From contig NC_059398.1 of the NCBI RefSeq assembly GCF_905220565.1, forward strand, positions 16,947,210 to 17,011,209: a stretch of 64,000 nt of DNA. The letters are read 5' to 3'. The translations under genes were made by a program, and so were the position numbers. Origin of the DNA: Melitaea cinxia (taxonomy: Eukaryota > Arthropoda > Insecta > Lepidoptera > Nymphalidae). This document shows positions 10,601-20,926 of the stretch, piece after piece (the first letter of the stretch is position 1; every line of letters begins with the position of its first letter). The notes below the pieces were generated by a model. The model was not told the DNA's origin. It saw nothing but the letters and a program-made list of their open reading frames with translations, and ran no database searches.

Positions 10601-13600
10601 CGAAATGTACTTGAATCAAGTAATTGAGTCTGTCTCTGAAACGACACGATAGATAGTCAGTCAGATAGTGTAGCACGCGAAGGCTCTGACCGTGCGGTGT
10701 GTGCAGTCGGTGTCGCAGCTGGGGCACGCGCTGTGCGCGTCGCGCCTGAACGAGCACTCGCTGGTGCACGTGCACTGGCCGCGCGAGCTGTGCGCGCTGC
10801 TGCGGGACGACGTCGTGCTGGTGGACAGCCCCGGCGTCGACGTCACGCCCAACCTGGACGACTGGATCGACAAGTACTGCCTCGACGCGGACGTCTTCGT
10901 GCTGGTCGCCAACGCGGAGTCCACGCTCATGGTCACCGTACGTACCACCTTGAAACTTCGGATGAGGAAATTTAAAAAACAACTATAGATCATCGGAGAT
11001 CCGTGTGGGTCCAAAGTTGGGCGACTGTGGAGATACTAGACCCTGCATCTGAAGTCCACTGTCATTCATAACGTACATACTCTTTGAAACTTGTTTAGGT
11101 ATTCATGTGGGGCAACAATTAGTCGACGATTGGGATGTGTGACAGGTCCCGAATACCCGAGGTCTTGAATATCTCAAAATATTCTGATTATCTTATTATC
11201 AATCTTTCAAATACGAATACGTCATAAGAATGCATGTTGGTATATGGCAAATGGGTAAATTAATGGGCACCCAAATATAGACAAATTGAATGTTGAAATA
11301 AGTAGTTTTAATTTAAGCTAATCTTTTCTTTATGTTCAATTACAGGAGAAGAATTTCTTCCACAAAGTATCGACGAAGATATCGCAACCGAATATATTTA
11401 TACTGAACAACCGATGGGACGCTTCCGCTTCAGAACCAGAGTATTTAGAACAAGTAAGCGTCGTTAATATTCAAATAAATATGACAGTACGAAAATTAAA
11501 GGTTAACACCAAAATGGTACTTGGTATTCAAAAAATACGTTGCGATAAATTCTGTATGCAACGGGTTGGCGTTTAAATACATATGAATACAAAAATCCAT
11601 AAAAAAAAAAAATTAAAAGAATGTTGGAACTGTACTGTGAATATATGACTTGAGAGCTATTATAACAATGATTGATTATTTATCATCTAATCGATTCTCC
11701 ACACATTTTTAACCTATCTTTCACGTGCATTCGCATTCAGTCGGTAACATAAGGGCATATTAGGCATAGAACTTAACTCACCACACTGCCCCACTGCGGG
11801 TTTGCGGGTAACGATCGCTATCAGGTGCTTATAATAACAACCGGGACCGACGGCTTAACGTGCTCTCCCGAGGCACGGTGGGGAGACCCACAAAGAGACA
11901 CAGCCAAACCGGAAAGCAATATTTGTACTAATACAAATATTCATCTCGTGGGATTCGAACCCGCAAACCGTCGGTGTTTTAGGCGACTACTCGCTCTACT
12001 ACACCGGAGCGGCTACCACGCACTACTGCCAAAAGTACGTATTGAAGCTGCAGTGCCGCCCGCAGGTCCGCAGCCAGCACGCCAACCGCTGCGTGGACTT
12101 CTTGTCGCGGGAGCTGCGCGTGTGCTCGCCCAAGGAGGCCGAGGAGCGCATCTTCTTCATATCCGCCAAGGAGGCTCTGCTCACGCGCATGCGCGAACGA
12201 GAGAAACCTGTCTCCTGTGAGTGTCTTTGCCTTCCGATTTCGTTCATTATCGGCTAGTTCCACATTTTTTTTCAATTTCGGAATAACAAAATTTCTATTT
12301 CTACCCTCTGTGAAGTACTTCGCCCGTGATTCTTCCATTATTTAACCTTCCGACTTTAATTTTTTTCTGTCATGCTTTATGCTTTTACGTTGTTTGGTTA
12401 TTTATTAGTCGGCATAGTTTTTATGTCCTCAAATCTAAAATTCCTAGAATTGTTTTTTTCCGGGACTTTTTACAGCTAGTCTGAAAAGTCAGTCCCATAG
12501 TGCCCTATATCACAATCGACAATTCAATTATAAATTCTATTTTAATCTAAAACTATAATTTATCTGGGCGGCTTCCGACATTCGACAGTCGCCAATACTT
12601 TGAAAAATTCCTACAGAATTTTAACTTAAATGAAATTTTAATGTTATTTTCTTTCTCTTATCTTGTTTTGAACAAATTCCATCAACTTCTTCAATACCAC
12701 AAATATCACAGTTAGGCGAACTAAGGTTAGTTCTTCATCATCCATCCAAATTTTTTCAGAGGAACTTGTCCAGAACGAAGTTTTAAGAATAGTTTATAGG
12801 GTATGTTAGTAATGAGTAGAGCTGTCCTCCCCCCAGCCCCGACCCTGGCGGACGGGCACCAGGTGCGCTACTTCGAGTTCGTGGACTTCGAGCGCAAGTT
12901 CGAGGAGTGCATCAGCCAGTCGGCCGTGCGCACCAAGTTCGCGCAGCACTCGCGCCGCGGGAAGAACATCGCCGCCGACGTCATGGCGGCGCTCGAGCTG
13001 GTGAGTGGCACCAGCAGGCGGCTATATCTGAATATTAAATAAAAAGTTTCATTGCTTGGAATAAAAAAAAGCTATACTAACTTAAATACTAATTTTTTTT
13101 ACTAAAATAGGGCACAGCAGATGATAACTTGCTGATACTTTAGAGTTAGGTTGCCAAAGTTCCCGGGGAAGGGAAGAGGTAGAGTCGTCAACGCGCTAGG
13201 TCTTAGTTTTTCTGGCGCCCATACGCTACAGTGTCCACTTACCATCTAACTAACTGTATGCTTGGTTGCAAGCCAAGCGATATTAAAGAGTTTATATTTT
13301 ATCCGTGAATACAGTGTCATTGTAATAGAGGTGTCATCCATTGGTTGCAGGTGTATAGCACGGCAAGCGAACAGAAGGCCGCGAAGGTGGAAAAGCAGCG
13401 TGTCCTACAAGAACAACTATCGGCAGTGGAGGAGCAGCTCACGGCCATCACGCGCCAGATGAAGGACAAGATTGGACGCATGGTGGAGAGCGTGGAGCAC
13501 AAGGTGACACACTGGCACATCTGCTTATAAAGATTCTGTAACTGGAGGGTGACCCCACTAAAGCTATATAAATGTCACACTTTAAATGTTTAGAGAATTC

Positions 13601-16526
13601 GAAACAGTAGATTTATAACCACAATGAATTAAATCGTAAAAAGTTCACGATTTAGGATTGATTCTGTATAAGTGTATTTATAAATATTTTTAAATTGTTG
13701 CTTGAACTTGTGTGATACAATTATTTAATCTATCATTGTACTAAAGATCCTTGATGTATACAGGAGCTGATAGTTATTCACTGCTGGACATGACCTCCTG
13801 TTATGTTCTCCTATTTAGTGACTCCTAAAAAAACTACTGCTCAACTAAGAAATCTCAAAATCAAAACTAACTGCAGGTGTCCCTGACTCTAAGTCAAGAG
13901 ATCCGACGGCTCTCCGCCCTGGTGGATGAGTATGAAGCACCGTTCCGTAATGACCGTGCTGCACTGGAACAATACAAACGTGCTCTGCACCGACATGTAG
14001 AAGCCGGACTGGGGTCCAGACTCAAAAAGCGGCTGTCCTCAGACATCGGGCACGAGATGGATGAAGCACAGAAGGAAATGGCTGGTAAATATTAGTAAAT
14101 TTATATTAAGGATGTCTGCTGAAAAAAGGTTGTATGCTCTTGTGAATAGGAAGTGTCATAATGTCATTGAATCTGATAAGTACAAAAATGCTGGTGGACT
14201 ATGCAAAAAATATTTTTTTTTATTTATACTACTAAGGTGACAAATCAGCATATGATGCACTTGATGGTAAGCGGGTATAGCAAGAGCATTTTAAGTGTTT
14301 TGCTGACCAAGACCCTCCAGGGGTTTTTGGCAACTATACTCACTACAGAAAAACATTAATTGAAATCAGTATTATTTAGTTGTTACCTAAACCTAAAGAA
14401 TCTAAAAGTTCTACTTGAAACTTCTAGGCGATAACAAATCTCCGGCTAAAGTTGATATAATCTTATATAAATTACGTGTCACGTTGTTTGTCCGCGATTA
14501 ACTCCTAAACTACTTAATCGATTTTAATTAAATTTGCACACCGTGTGCAGTTTGATCCAACTTGACAGATAGGCTATATTTTATTTTCATATATGTAATT
14601 ATTATACTTAAGAAAAAAAAATATAAGGTGATACGAAGTTCGCCAGGTCAGCTAGTACCAAATATATCATATTTTCAGAGCGCATGTACAACATCCTGCC
14701 CATGCACAAGCGAGCAGCGGCTGCCAGCTACATCGTCCCCCATCAGCAACCATTTGAAGTTCTTTACCGGCTCAACTGCGACAACCTCTGCGCCGACTTC
14801 CAAGAGGATCTTACTTTTCGCTTTTCATACGGCATCACGGCGCTCATACAACGTTTCCAGGGCCGTAATACTAATAAAATCGCGCTCAAGAATCCTCCTA
14901 CAGTCACACCGGTACTTAATTTCTTTTCATGGAAATAGTAAGCAAGCACGTTACCAACTTATTATTAAGCGATCACAACCATCTTTGAAAATTTTCAGCA
15001 CTACAGTGCTTTAAGAAATGCAGGGTTGCTCCTACACCCCTGTATTTTTGATAAATCCAAGATTTTTTCAGTAGAAATGACTGAATGTAGGAAGAACTTT
15101 ATTATACCCAGATATCCTAATACGAGGCAATAAAGTCCCAACCTTTGTGTAACCTTTGAGTAATCGGTAAACATTGTAATACCTGTTATCAACTTATTAT
15201 AATTTTATTAATTTATTTGATGAAATTAAATTAACCTCGTAAATATAAAAGTTCTTTCTGATTGTTATAACTTGTCTGGTCCCTTAGATTCCACCATCAC
15301 TGGGCCCCGCAGCCCCGTCCATGGAGATAACGCGCAGCGCGCCGGTGGGTCCCCTCAGTGCAGAGGAGTGGGGCATGATTTCCAAGTTTGCTCTGGGAGC
15401 CCTCACCTCGCAAGGCACAATGGGCGGTCTGCTGCTCTCTGGTTTGGTGAGTTATAAGTTTTAACTGGTCAAATTAATTGGAATACAATAATCTATTTAT
15501 TTTAAGTTAGTGGTCGAAATTACTGGTAAAAATTTCTGGCGTTTCTTGGATACATTTTATTTTTGAGGGGGGGGGGGGATTATCTTACACTAGAGAGTAA
15601 AGTAGTTGAGGAGTACTATGAATAAATTTCATTGACATATAGACTTTTTAAGTACTTATATATCCTTATAGAAAAATACTTTGGCCGGCCAAATCCACGA
15701 GATAATATAGATGTTTATGCATTATGGTACTTTATAAAGATACTCTATTGTTGTCCAGCTGCTGAAGACGGTAGGGTGGCGCGTGGTGGCGCTGACGGGG
15801 CTGCTGTACGGCGCGCTGTACGCGTACGAGCGCTGCACGTGGACCACGCGTGCGCAGGAGCGCGTGTTCAAGCGGCAGTACGTGGCGCACGCCGGCCGCA
15901 AGCTGCGCCTCATCGTCGACCTCACCTCCGCCAACTGCAGCCACCAGGTGCAGCAGTACGTATCGCACGTGTCGCACGTGTTCAAGCGGCAGTAAGTGGC
16001 GCACGTGTTCAAGCAGCAGTACGTATCGCACGTGTTCAAGCAGCAGTACGTTTCACACGTGTTCAAGCAGCAGTACGTTTCGCACGTGTTCAAGCAGCAG
16101 TACGTATCGCACGTGTCGCACACAGAGCCTCGCGTCAGTCCGCCGACACGTGCCGCACGTGTCGCACGCGTTCAACCGGCAGTACGTGGCGCACGCCGGC
16201 TGCAAGCTGCGCTTCATCATCAACCACAGACCAAAAATCTTTTATAAATGAACCATATAATTATTCACCTAACCATATAAATGAACCATACAAAAATCAT
16301 TCTAATGGTACTGTCTATTATCCACAGAGAGTTATCGACAATGTTCGCTCGTCTGTGCCGCTTGGTGGATGAGGCGACGACGGAGATGGACACGGAGCTG
16401 ACCGAAGTGAAGGAAGCGATCAAAATGCTGGAGGCGGCGTCCACCTCCGCGAAGAAGCTCAGGAACAAGGCAAACTACCTCAGCCACGAGTTGGAACTGT
16501 TCGATGACGCCTTCCTCAAGCATTAA
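6294..16526 (+). CDS. Marf: Mitofusin (mitochondrial outer-membrane fusion GTPase), 13 exons, 764 aa
   Basis: Exons: 6294-6495, 9235-9361, 9882-10044, 10707-10937, 11346-11453, 12066-12216, 12837-13000, 13351-13503, 13877-14084, 14679-14911, 15288-15446, 15759-15955, 16328-16526. All introns are GT-AG and the phases sum to 2295 nt. The dynamin-type GTPase shows GRTSNGKST (residues 109-117, P loop), DSPG (204-207, G3) and NRWD (263-266, G4). A first helical repeat region follows. A paired membrane segment lies around 610-656, with Gly-rich ALGALTSQGTMGG and VALTGLLYGALYAY. A C-terminal coiled coil (about 700-764) ends DDAFLKH. Length fits animal mitofusins (about 740-810 aa). Mitofusins tether and fuse outer mitochondrial membranes by GTP hydrolysis. 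Several exons (4, 6, 7, 12) are very GC-rich compared with introns. The introns hold SINEs, a Helitron and other repeats. An AATAAA at 17192-17197 is the first candidate poly(A) signal after the stop. Confidence 0.96.
7150..7475 (+). repeat. tRNA-derived SINE, family A (diverged head), Marf intron 1
   Basis: Shows the family A body: a paired GTATTTGTAAAAATATT stretch, a GGTTTGGATGTCTGTTCTTG block, and a tail near GCCCAGCTGTGGGATGCTAC. The tRNA-like head is degraded here. It is the same family as at 11.8, 23.8 and 26.4 kb. Confidence 0.7.
7619..8245 (+). mobile_element. AACCGACTTC-ended repeat, full-length copy, Marf intron 1
   Basis: Begins TTTAACCGACTTCC and ends AATTGAAGTCGGTTTTTTTT, followed by a small hairpin-like CGTTTGTGAGCAAAC. 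The ends are therefore inverted (AACCGACTTC / GAAGTCGGTT). Internally there are repeated ACCGATTTTGATAATT modules and a long T run (about 7666-7695). Very similar to the copy at 44.46-45.08 kb. Non-coding; a MITE-like DNA element is the best guess. Confidence 0.75.
9585..9745 (-). repeat. Dispersed repeat family G, Marf intron 2
   Basis: Reverse complement of repeats at 19.08-19.21 kb and 61.37-61.51 kb. Diagnostic words are CCGATCACACTTTTCGTAAC and TTCCGTTCGCCTC. No ORF; class unknown. Confidence 0.7.
10190..10600 (+). repeat. Degraded interior of an AACCGACTTC-ended repeat, Marf intron 3
   Basis: Retains CCCATTTAAATTTAATAGAG, TCGTCGACCTACGTTGTATA and other modules of that repeat in the same order. 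It is split by about 200 bp of unrelated, more GC-rich sequence (about 10310-10510) whose two edges are inverted copies of each other (TCATGTAAAAAGAACGC / GCGTTCTTTTTACATGA). That makes the inner piece a second small inverted-repeat element. Confidence 0.6.
11760..12020 (-). repeat. tRNA-derived SINE, family A, Marf intron 5
   Basis: On the minus strand the head has tRNA-like promoter boxes: an A-box-like region near GTAGTAGAGCGAGTAG and a B box GGGTTCGAATCCC. The body then runs toward GTGGGTCTCCCCACCGTGCC. It ends only about 45 bp before the splice acceptor of Marf exon 6. Confidence 0.8.
14461..14655 (+). mobile_element. Short Helitron-type element, Marf intron 9
   Basis: Starts TCTTATATAAATTACGTGTC after an A and ends GGTCAGCTAG before a T, the A|TC...CTAG|T insertion pattern of Helitrons. 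It carries the usual lepidopteran wording ACTCCTAAACTACTTAATCG. Non-autonomous, no ORF. Confidence 0.75.
15978..16112 (+). repeat. 27-bp minisatellite derived from Marf exon 12, in intron 12
   Basis: Five head-to-tail 27-bp units begin at 15978, 16005, 16032, 16059 and 16086, 23 bp after the exon 12 donor. Each resembles GTGTTCAAGCRGCAGTACGT plus seven more bases. It closely matches the coding segment at 15864-15890, which encodes VFKRQYVAH. The period is a multiple of three. Units 2-5 carry CAGCAGTACGT, the same bases as the exon 12 donor junction. Unit 1 carries GTAAGT instead. Confidence 0.9.
16160..16230 (+). pseudogene. Partial duplicate of Marf exon 12 coding sequence in intron 12
   Basis: About 65-70 bp (CACGCGTTCAACCGGCAGTA through CAAGCTGCGCTTCATC) matches exon 12 from about 15859 to 15920, with scattered substitutions. 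It lacks the upstream and downstream parts of the exon. It follows the minisatellite, suggesting that a partial exon duplication seeded the array. Marf exon 13 begins at 16328, so this piece is expected to be spliced out. Confidence 0.8.
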
Positions 16527-17289
16527 GGTCATTATTGGTGAGTATCACTCATTATGACGAGTTGGATCAATAGTCAGAGCGTTTGACTGGCTAGCTAACG
16601 GCCACAGTTACAATTTTCAATCGTGCCATATGTTTGTGCAGGTGCTTATAATTGTCTGGGCGTTTGTGAATATGTTGTGCATATGCGCACATCGAACATA
16701 TGTCTGAACACAGTATTGGACAAACCACAGGCGGCCGTTGAGAGTCAAGTGTTTATTTATGCATATCTCTTAATGTGGTAGTTAAGAAGCACGCATATCA
16801 TGGGTAAAAAACCATATTCACATTAGTCCATTTTTCGCCCTGTGTCGTGAAATGATTATTTTATAGCCCATAATTTGATTTTTTAATCCATCTGGTTCGA
16901 TCGAATTTGATATCGATTGATATAAAAAAACGTTGTTCTTTTTACTAAACATGGGCATTTTTCTGTAAACTGGGCAACTTCAAGCTTATTTTTGTCTAAC
17001 TACCCTCGTTAAATTTTTACATTCTTCATATACGTTTAATTTCGTCTTTAGGAAAACTTTAAAAGCATACGAATCGTTACGTAGAAATGAAGATTAATTG
17101 TATTAAATGTTGTTGTCAGTATTAAATAAGAGCCAGGGGACTGTGCGTAAAATGGAAACGAAATTAACATTAGCTTGTTGTGTTTTATTTGAATAAAAAT
17201 AATTTTCTCTGATATTGTCAGTAAGGAAAACACTATAGATTTTAAATAAAACAAAAATTTGGACAATCCAAAACTGCACATCTCCACAC

Positions 17290-17525
17290 TCCCTTAAAAC
17301 TATTGTTTGCAGCTTATACCTGCAGCGCCCTCTGGTAGCTTGTTGAGAAACTAATGATTATACAAAATAATAAGTTGGCTCTGATACTAAATTATTATGA
17401 CAGAAAAAAAAATATATTTTCTGTAAAAAAATTGACGAATTTTTCAGCCTTCACATTCAATAAGCTTCTTAGTTAATAGTTTTCGAATGAAATTGAAAAA
17501 AGAAAACAGCTTATTCCGTTAAGGG
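17290..17525 (+). repeat. Dispersed repeat family H, copy 1
   Basis: Shares CTTAAAACTATTGTTTGCAG, GCGCCCTCTGGTAGCTTGTT and AAACAGCTTATTCCGTTAAG in order with copy 2 at 18703-18990. Copy 1 lacks an internal stretch of about 50 bp present in copy 2. Class unknown. Confidence 0.8.
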
Positions 17526-18174
17526 GATCCCAGACAAATTCGGCCGTTTTCATGTGCTATAAAGTATACGTTAAAGTTACGTTAAAAATATCAAATAAAT
17601 ATATGTTGTAACTCGGATTCAGTTTATTAATGTGACTGTAAGATAATTGTATAAAATTCTCTAAATAAAGAGAAATAATTGTTTACCTGGACCTCCTTTC
17701 GCGTACAAAAATCGTATAGGCTTTCTAATTTTACTACTTACAATAGTGAATATTTTTTTTTATTAATTAAGAATCCTGTACTTAATATTTCTACAGAAGG
17801 GTTTTTTATTAAGTGCAGTATTTTATTAGAAAATCGTAAAAATATAATTTTTGGTTATTTGCCGGGCGACAGGCGGCCCGCGGCAGTCGGCCAGAGGCCT
17901 TTGTACGGGGAACTTGTGTCGCTCGTCATCGCACGCTGCTCTTGCTTACGCGCAAATCTATTTACTTTTTTTAATCCAGGATAGGCATGAAAATGTAACA
18001 GACAGACAGACTTATTATTGAATTTTGCAATTGTATTTACTGCAAATGAAATAATAATTTAAATTATTAATTTTGAGGTGTGTAAATGTAAAGCTGCTTA
18101 GTTTGTGGTCTAAGATCCGAACCTAAAGTCGATCTTCACCGAGCCGATAATAGAATAAAATATAAATTTAGTAT

Positions 18175-18457
18175 ATCTATACAAATAAAATTGGAGCGGC
18201 TGTTTTTAATTTTAAAATAACCGCTTTTTACTAAATTATATGGATGTATACACGATACATACACAAAAATAGCATTTTGACAATTTTTGTCTGTCTGTAT
18301 GTCTGTTTGTTGCACCTAATCTCTGAAACGGCTAGACCGATTCTGACGGGACTTTCACTGGCAGATAGCTGATATAGTAAGGAGTAACTTAGGCTACATT
18401 TATTTTAGAAATTTATTTATTTTATAACTGCGAACTGAACAACAAGTAACAACTAGT
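18175..18457 (+). mobile_element. Helitron-type element
   Basis: Starts TCTATACAAATAAAATTGG after an A. It includes a microsatellite-like GTCTGTCTGTATGTCTG and AACGGCTAGACCGATTCTG, and ends near CAACTAG before a T. Related to the element at 28976-29294. No ORF. Confidence 0.7.
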
Positions 18458-18702
18458 AATTAATATAATTTTATAGCCTAAATGATCGACACGACAAGAA
18501 GAAAATTAAATAATAATTATGGATGATCACAACTTGTACGCAAGCTCTTGGTCTAGGAAACGGATCAATCGCATGTCCTAGTAGTACAAGCTAGAGCCGG
18601 TAGATGGCCGAGTTTAATAACCTTTACGTAATACTGATCAGGTGAAGTGCGGGTGGGTTAGGTGTGGCAAAGTCTAAATGCTCAAGGTCATTGAGAAGGG
18701 GA

Positions 18703-18990
18703 AGCCTCTTAAAACTATTGTTTGCAGCTTATACCTGTAGCGCCCTCTGGTAGCTTGTTTAGGAACTAATGATCGACGATAGAAAATAATAAGTTTGATT
18801 AGTTGATAAGGTACTTACGGTACTACAGATAATCATAGATGGCTCTGATACTATGTATATTATTATGACAGAAAAAAAAATATTTTCTGTAAAAAAATGA
18901 CGAATTTCTCAGCCTTCACATTTCTTCTAGTTAATAGTTTTCGAATAAAATTGAAAAAATAAAACAGCTTATTCCGTTAAGTGGTTCTAG
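18703..18990 (+). repeat. Dispersed repeat family H, copy 2
   Basis: Longer partner of the 17290 copy, with the same start (CTTAAAACTATTGTTTGCAG) and end (CAGCTTATTCCGTTAAG). Direct orientation, about 1.4 kb apart. Confidence 0.8.
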
Positions 18991-19074
18991 CATTATTTTA
19001 TTATCATCCATCATATACGGGTGTTTTTTAAGCATTATGAATTTTTATTTATGTGATAAACTATAGTAAAACTT

Positions 19075-19215
19075 CTTTACGCACGCTTGACTTAGGGAGA
19101 AGCTGGTGAATGCGTGACGAGAGCGTTGCGAAAAGTGTGATCGGGCGAGGCGAACGGAAGTTGAGGGACATATATAAGTTAGATGGATAAAGAAGTTTTA
19201 CTTCAGTCATGTGGT
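19075..19215 (+). repeat. Dispersed repeat family G
   Basis: Contains GCACGCTTGACTTAGG and AAAAGTGTGATCGGGCGAGG. Copies occur at 9.6 kb (minus) and 61.4 kb (plus). Confidence 0.7.
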
Positions 19216-20867
19216 CTAAAGCATACTCTTTTTGTTTTTTAAGGGATATTGTACGATGGAGAAAGTAAAAACTATAAAATGAACTGTATTTTTCACACGA
19301 GCTGAGACAGTAAATTTTCCAGTTTACAGAGAAATAACCACATATTTTTTATGGCTCTTGTATTTGGTACAGACACAGGTACCCGAAGGGCCGGTAGTCG
19401 CGGAACGCATTTGAAACAAGAACACTGGTGCGGTGCAGCTGATTAAATATTAATGTTATAGTTGTTATGTTGTGCTGTCTCGATAGTAGCGGTTTAATGA
19501 TTTAAGAGATCTTTGAGATTATAGTTAATAAACCTTATGTATTCTGAATAAATGTTGTCTGAGAGCAATAAAAAATATTTGGACACAATCATGGCCCATA
19601 AATATTTGTTTACATCAATTTTGTAAAACCTAAAAGAAATATACTCTTTTAAATATGAAATAATGACGAATTTTCAAGATGAAAGTAATAAAATTTGCGA
19701 ACTACATGGATCGCTCTTGTAAATCTATTAACTATTGTACCTAGCTATGAGCTCGTCTGGTATTGACAATAACAACTATTTAGTAAAATGTTTTTCGACC
19801 AAAGTTACTTAATAAATATGTTGTTAATACAGAGATCCATTTGTATATTTTAAAAATATTTTTATAAGACTCAAAATATATTTTGCTCTATTCAAATCTA
19901 AATTTATTTAGAATACTTTTTTGAGGGTATAATAAAAGTTACCATATAATAAAACGCTATTGTCGGGATGGTTGAGAAGTGATGTGTGCATGACCTATTT
20001 ATTTACTGTTGATTATTGTTGTAACCATTGTCGTAAGGTCATATGTCTCTATATAACACTGTATTTTTATTACCAACGCACAAATAATTCGTTCATAAAA
20101 TATTACATAAAAATGTGTACATAACACACGTGATCTAGAAAAGTTATATATTATGTGTATTTAGTAACAAATTAGTTTCATCTAGCAGGAGTCTGCTGCA
20201 GACACCGACCTTTTTTTACTCGGCCTAAAGTCTAATAATAATCAAAAATAATTACAAACACTTGAGTAAACAAATTGTGAAGTAGTGAAAATGTAAGGAA
20301 GTTCAAAAAAAAAAAAAAAATCAAACGTAATAGTTTATATAGGGACAGTATGACCACGTTGTGTTATTTTTGTTAGCCTGTTGTAATGCCAATGCTTGTT
20401 TTATAATCGGCCGCAAGCACCGATGTGCATGCATCATGACAAAATATATGGGGTCCTCGGTTCACTGAGCTTCACTCAAATTGCGCTCCTATATTCTAAA
20501 CGATTCGTTACATTTGAAATTGAACATTTATGAGCAGAACGAATCGTTATTAAATATCGAAATTTGGTTTTATAGTATCGGTTATTCGGACAAAACTATA
20601 TTGAAATATGAAGTCGATGGGTCTGTCCGTTTCTCAGCCCTCTAGATGGTTGCATTGACCTTGACATTGTGACGGGAAGGTCGAACTTGTACATTTACTC
20701 ACGTATAATTGAATATATTCGTGTAAATTAGTTTTGTTGTTTGTTTTCCGTTTTTTTTTTTCGGCTTTATCATGTTTTATTGCAATAAAATCACGCGCGG
20801 AGGCTGGTAGTTGGAGTGTGACCTCTTGTAGAACAATTTTGAATGAGTATAATGTTCTCTGTAGGAT

Positions 20868-20926
20868 TATCGATATTGTCGAATAATAAATTAATTAATT
20901 AATATCGATAATTAAGACTATCGATA
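20868..20926. promoter_or_regulatory. Cluster of three TATCGATA motifs
   Basis: TATCGATA occurs at 20868-20875, 20903-20910 and 20919-20926. The first two sit in a 12-bp inverted repeat (ATTATCGATATT / AATATCGATAAT) around an AT-rich loop. TATCGATA is the binding sequence of DREF in Drosophila, usually near promoters. No adjacent gene start is visible, so a regulatory role is inference. Confidence 0.4.

Noticed and set aside
10596..11014. Several long frames on both strands around Marf exon 4
   Set aside because: They are by-products of very GC-rich coding sequence with few stops. Only the frame with DSPG and the exon-join phase fits the family.
15632..16372. 246-codon open frame overlapping Marf exon 12 and the minisatellite
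   Set aside because: It reads exon 12 in the wrong phase and then the 27-bp array. The true exon 12 frame is fixed by the mitofusin protein and joins exon 13 at 16328.
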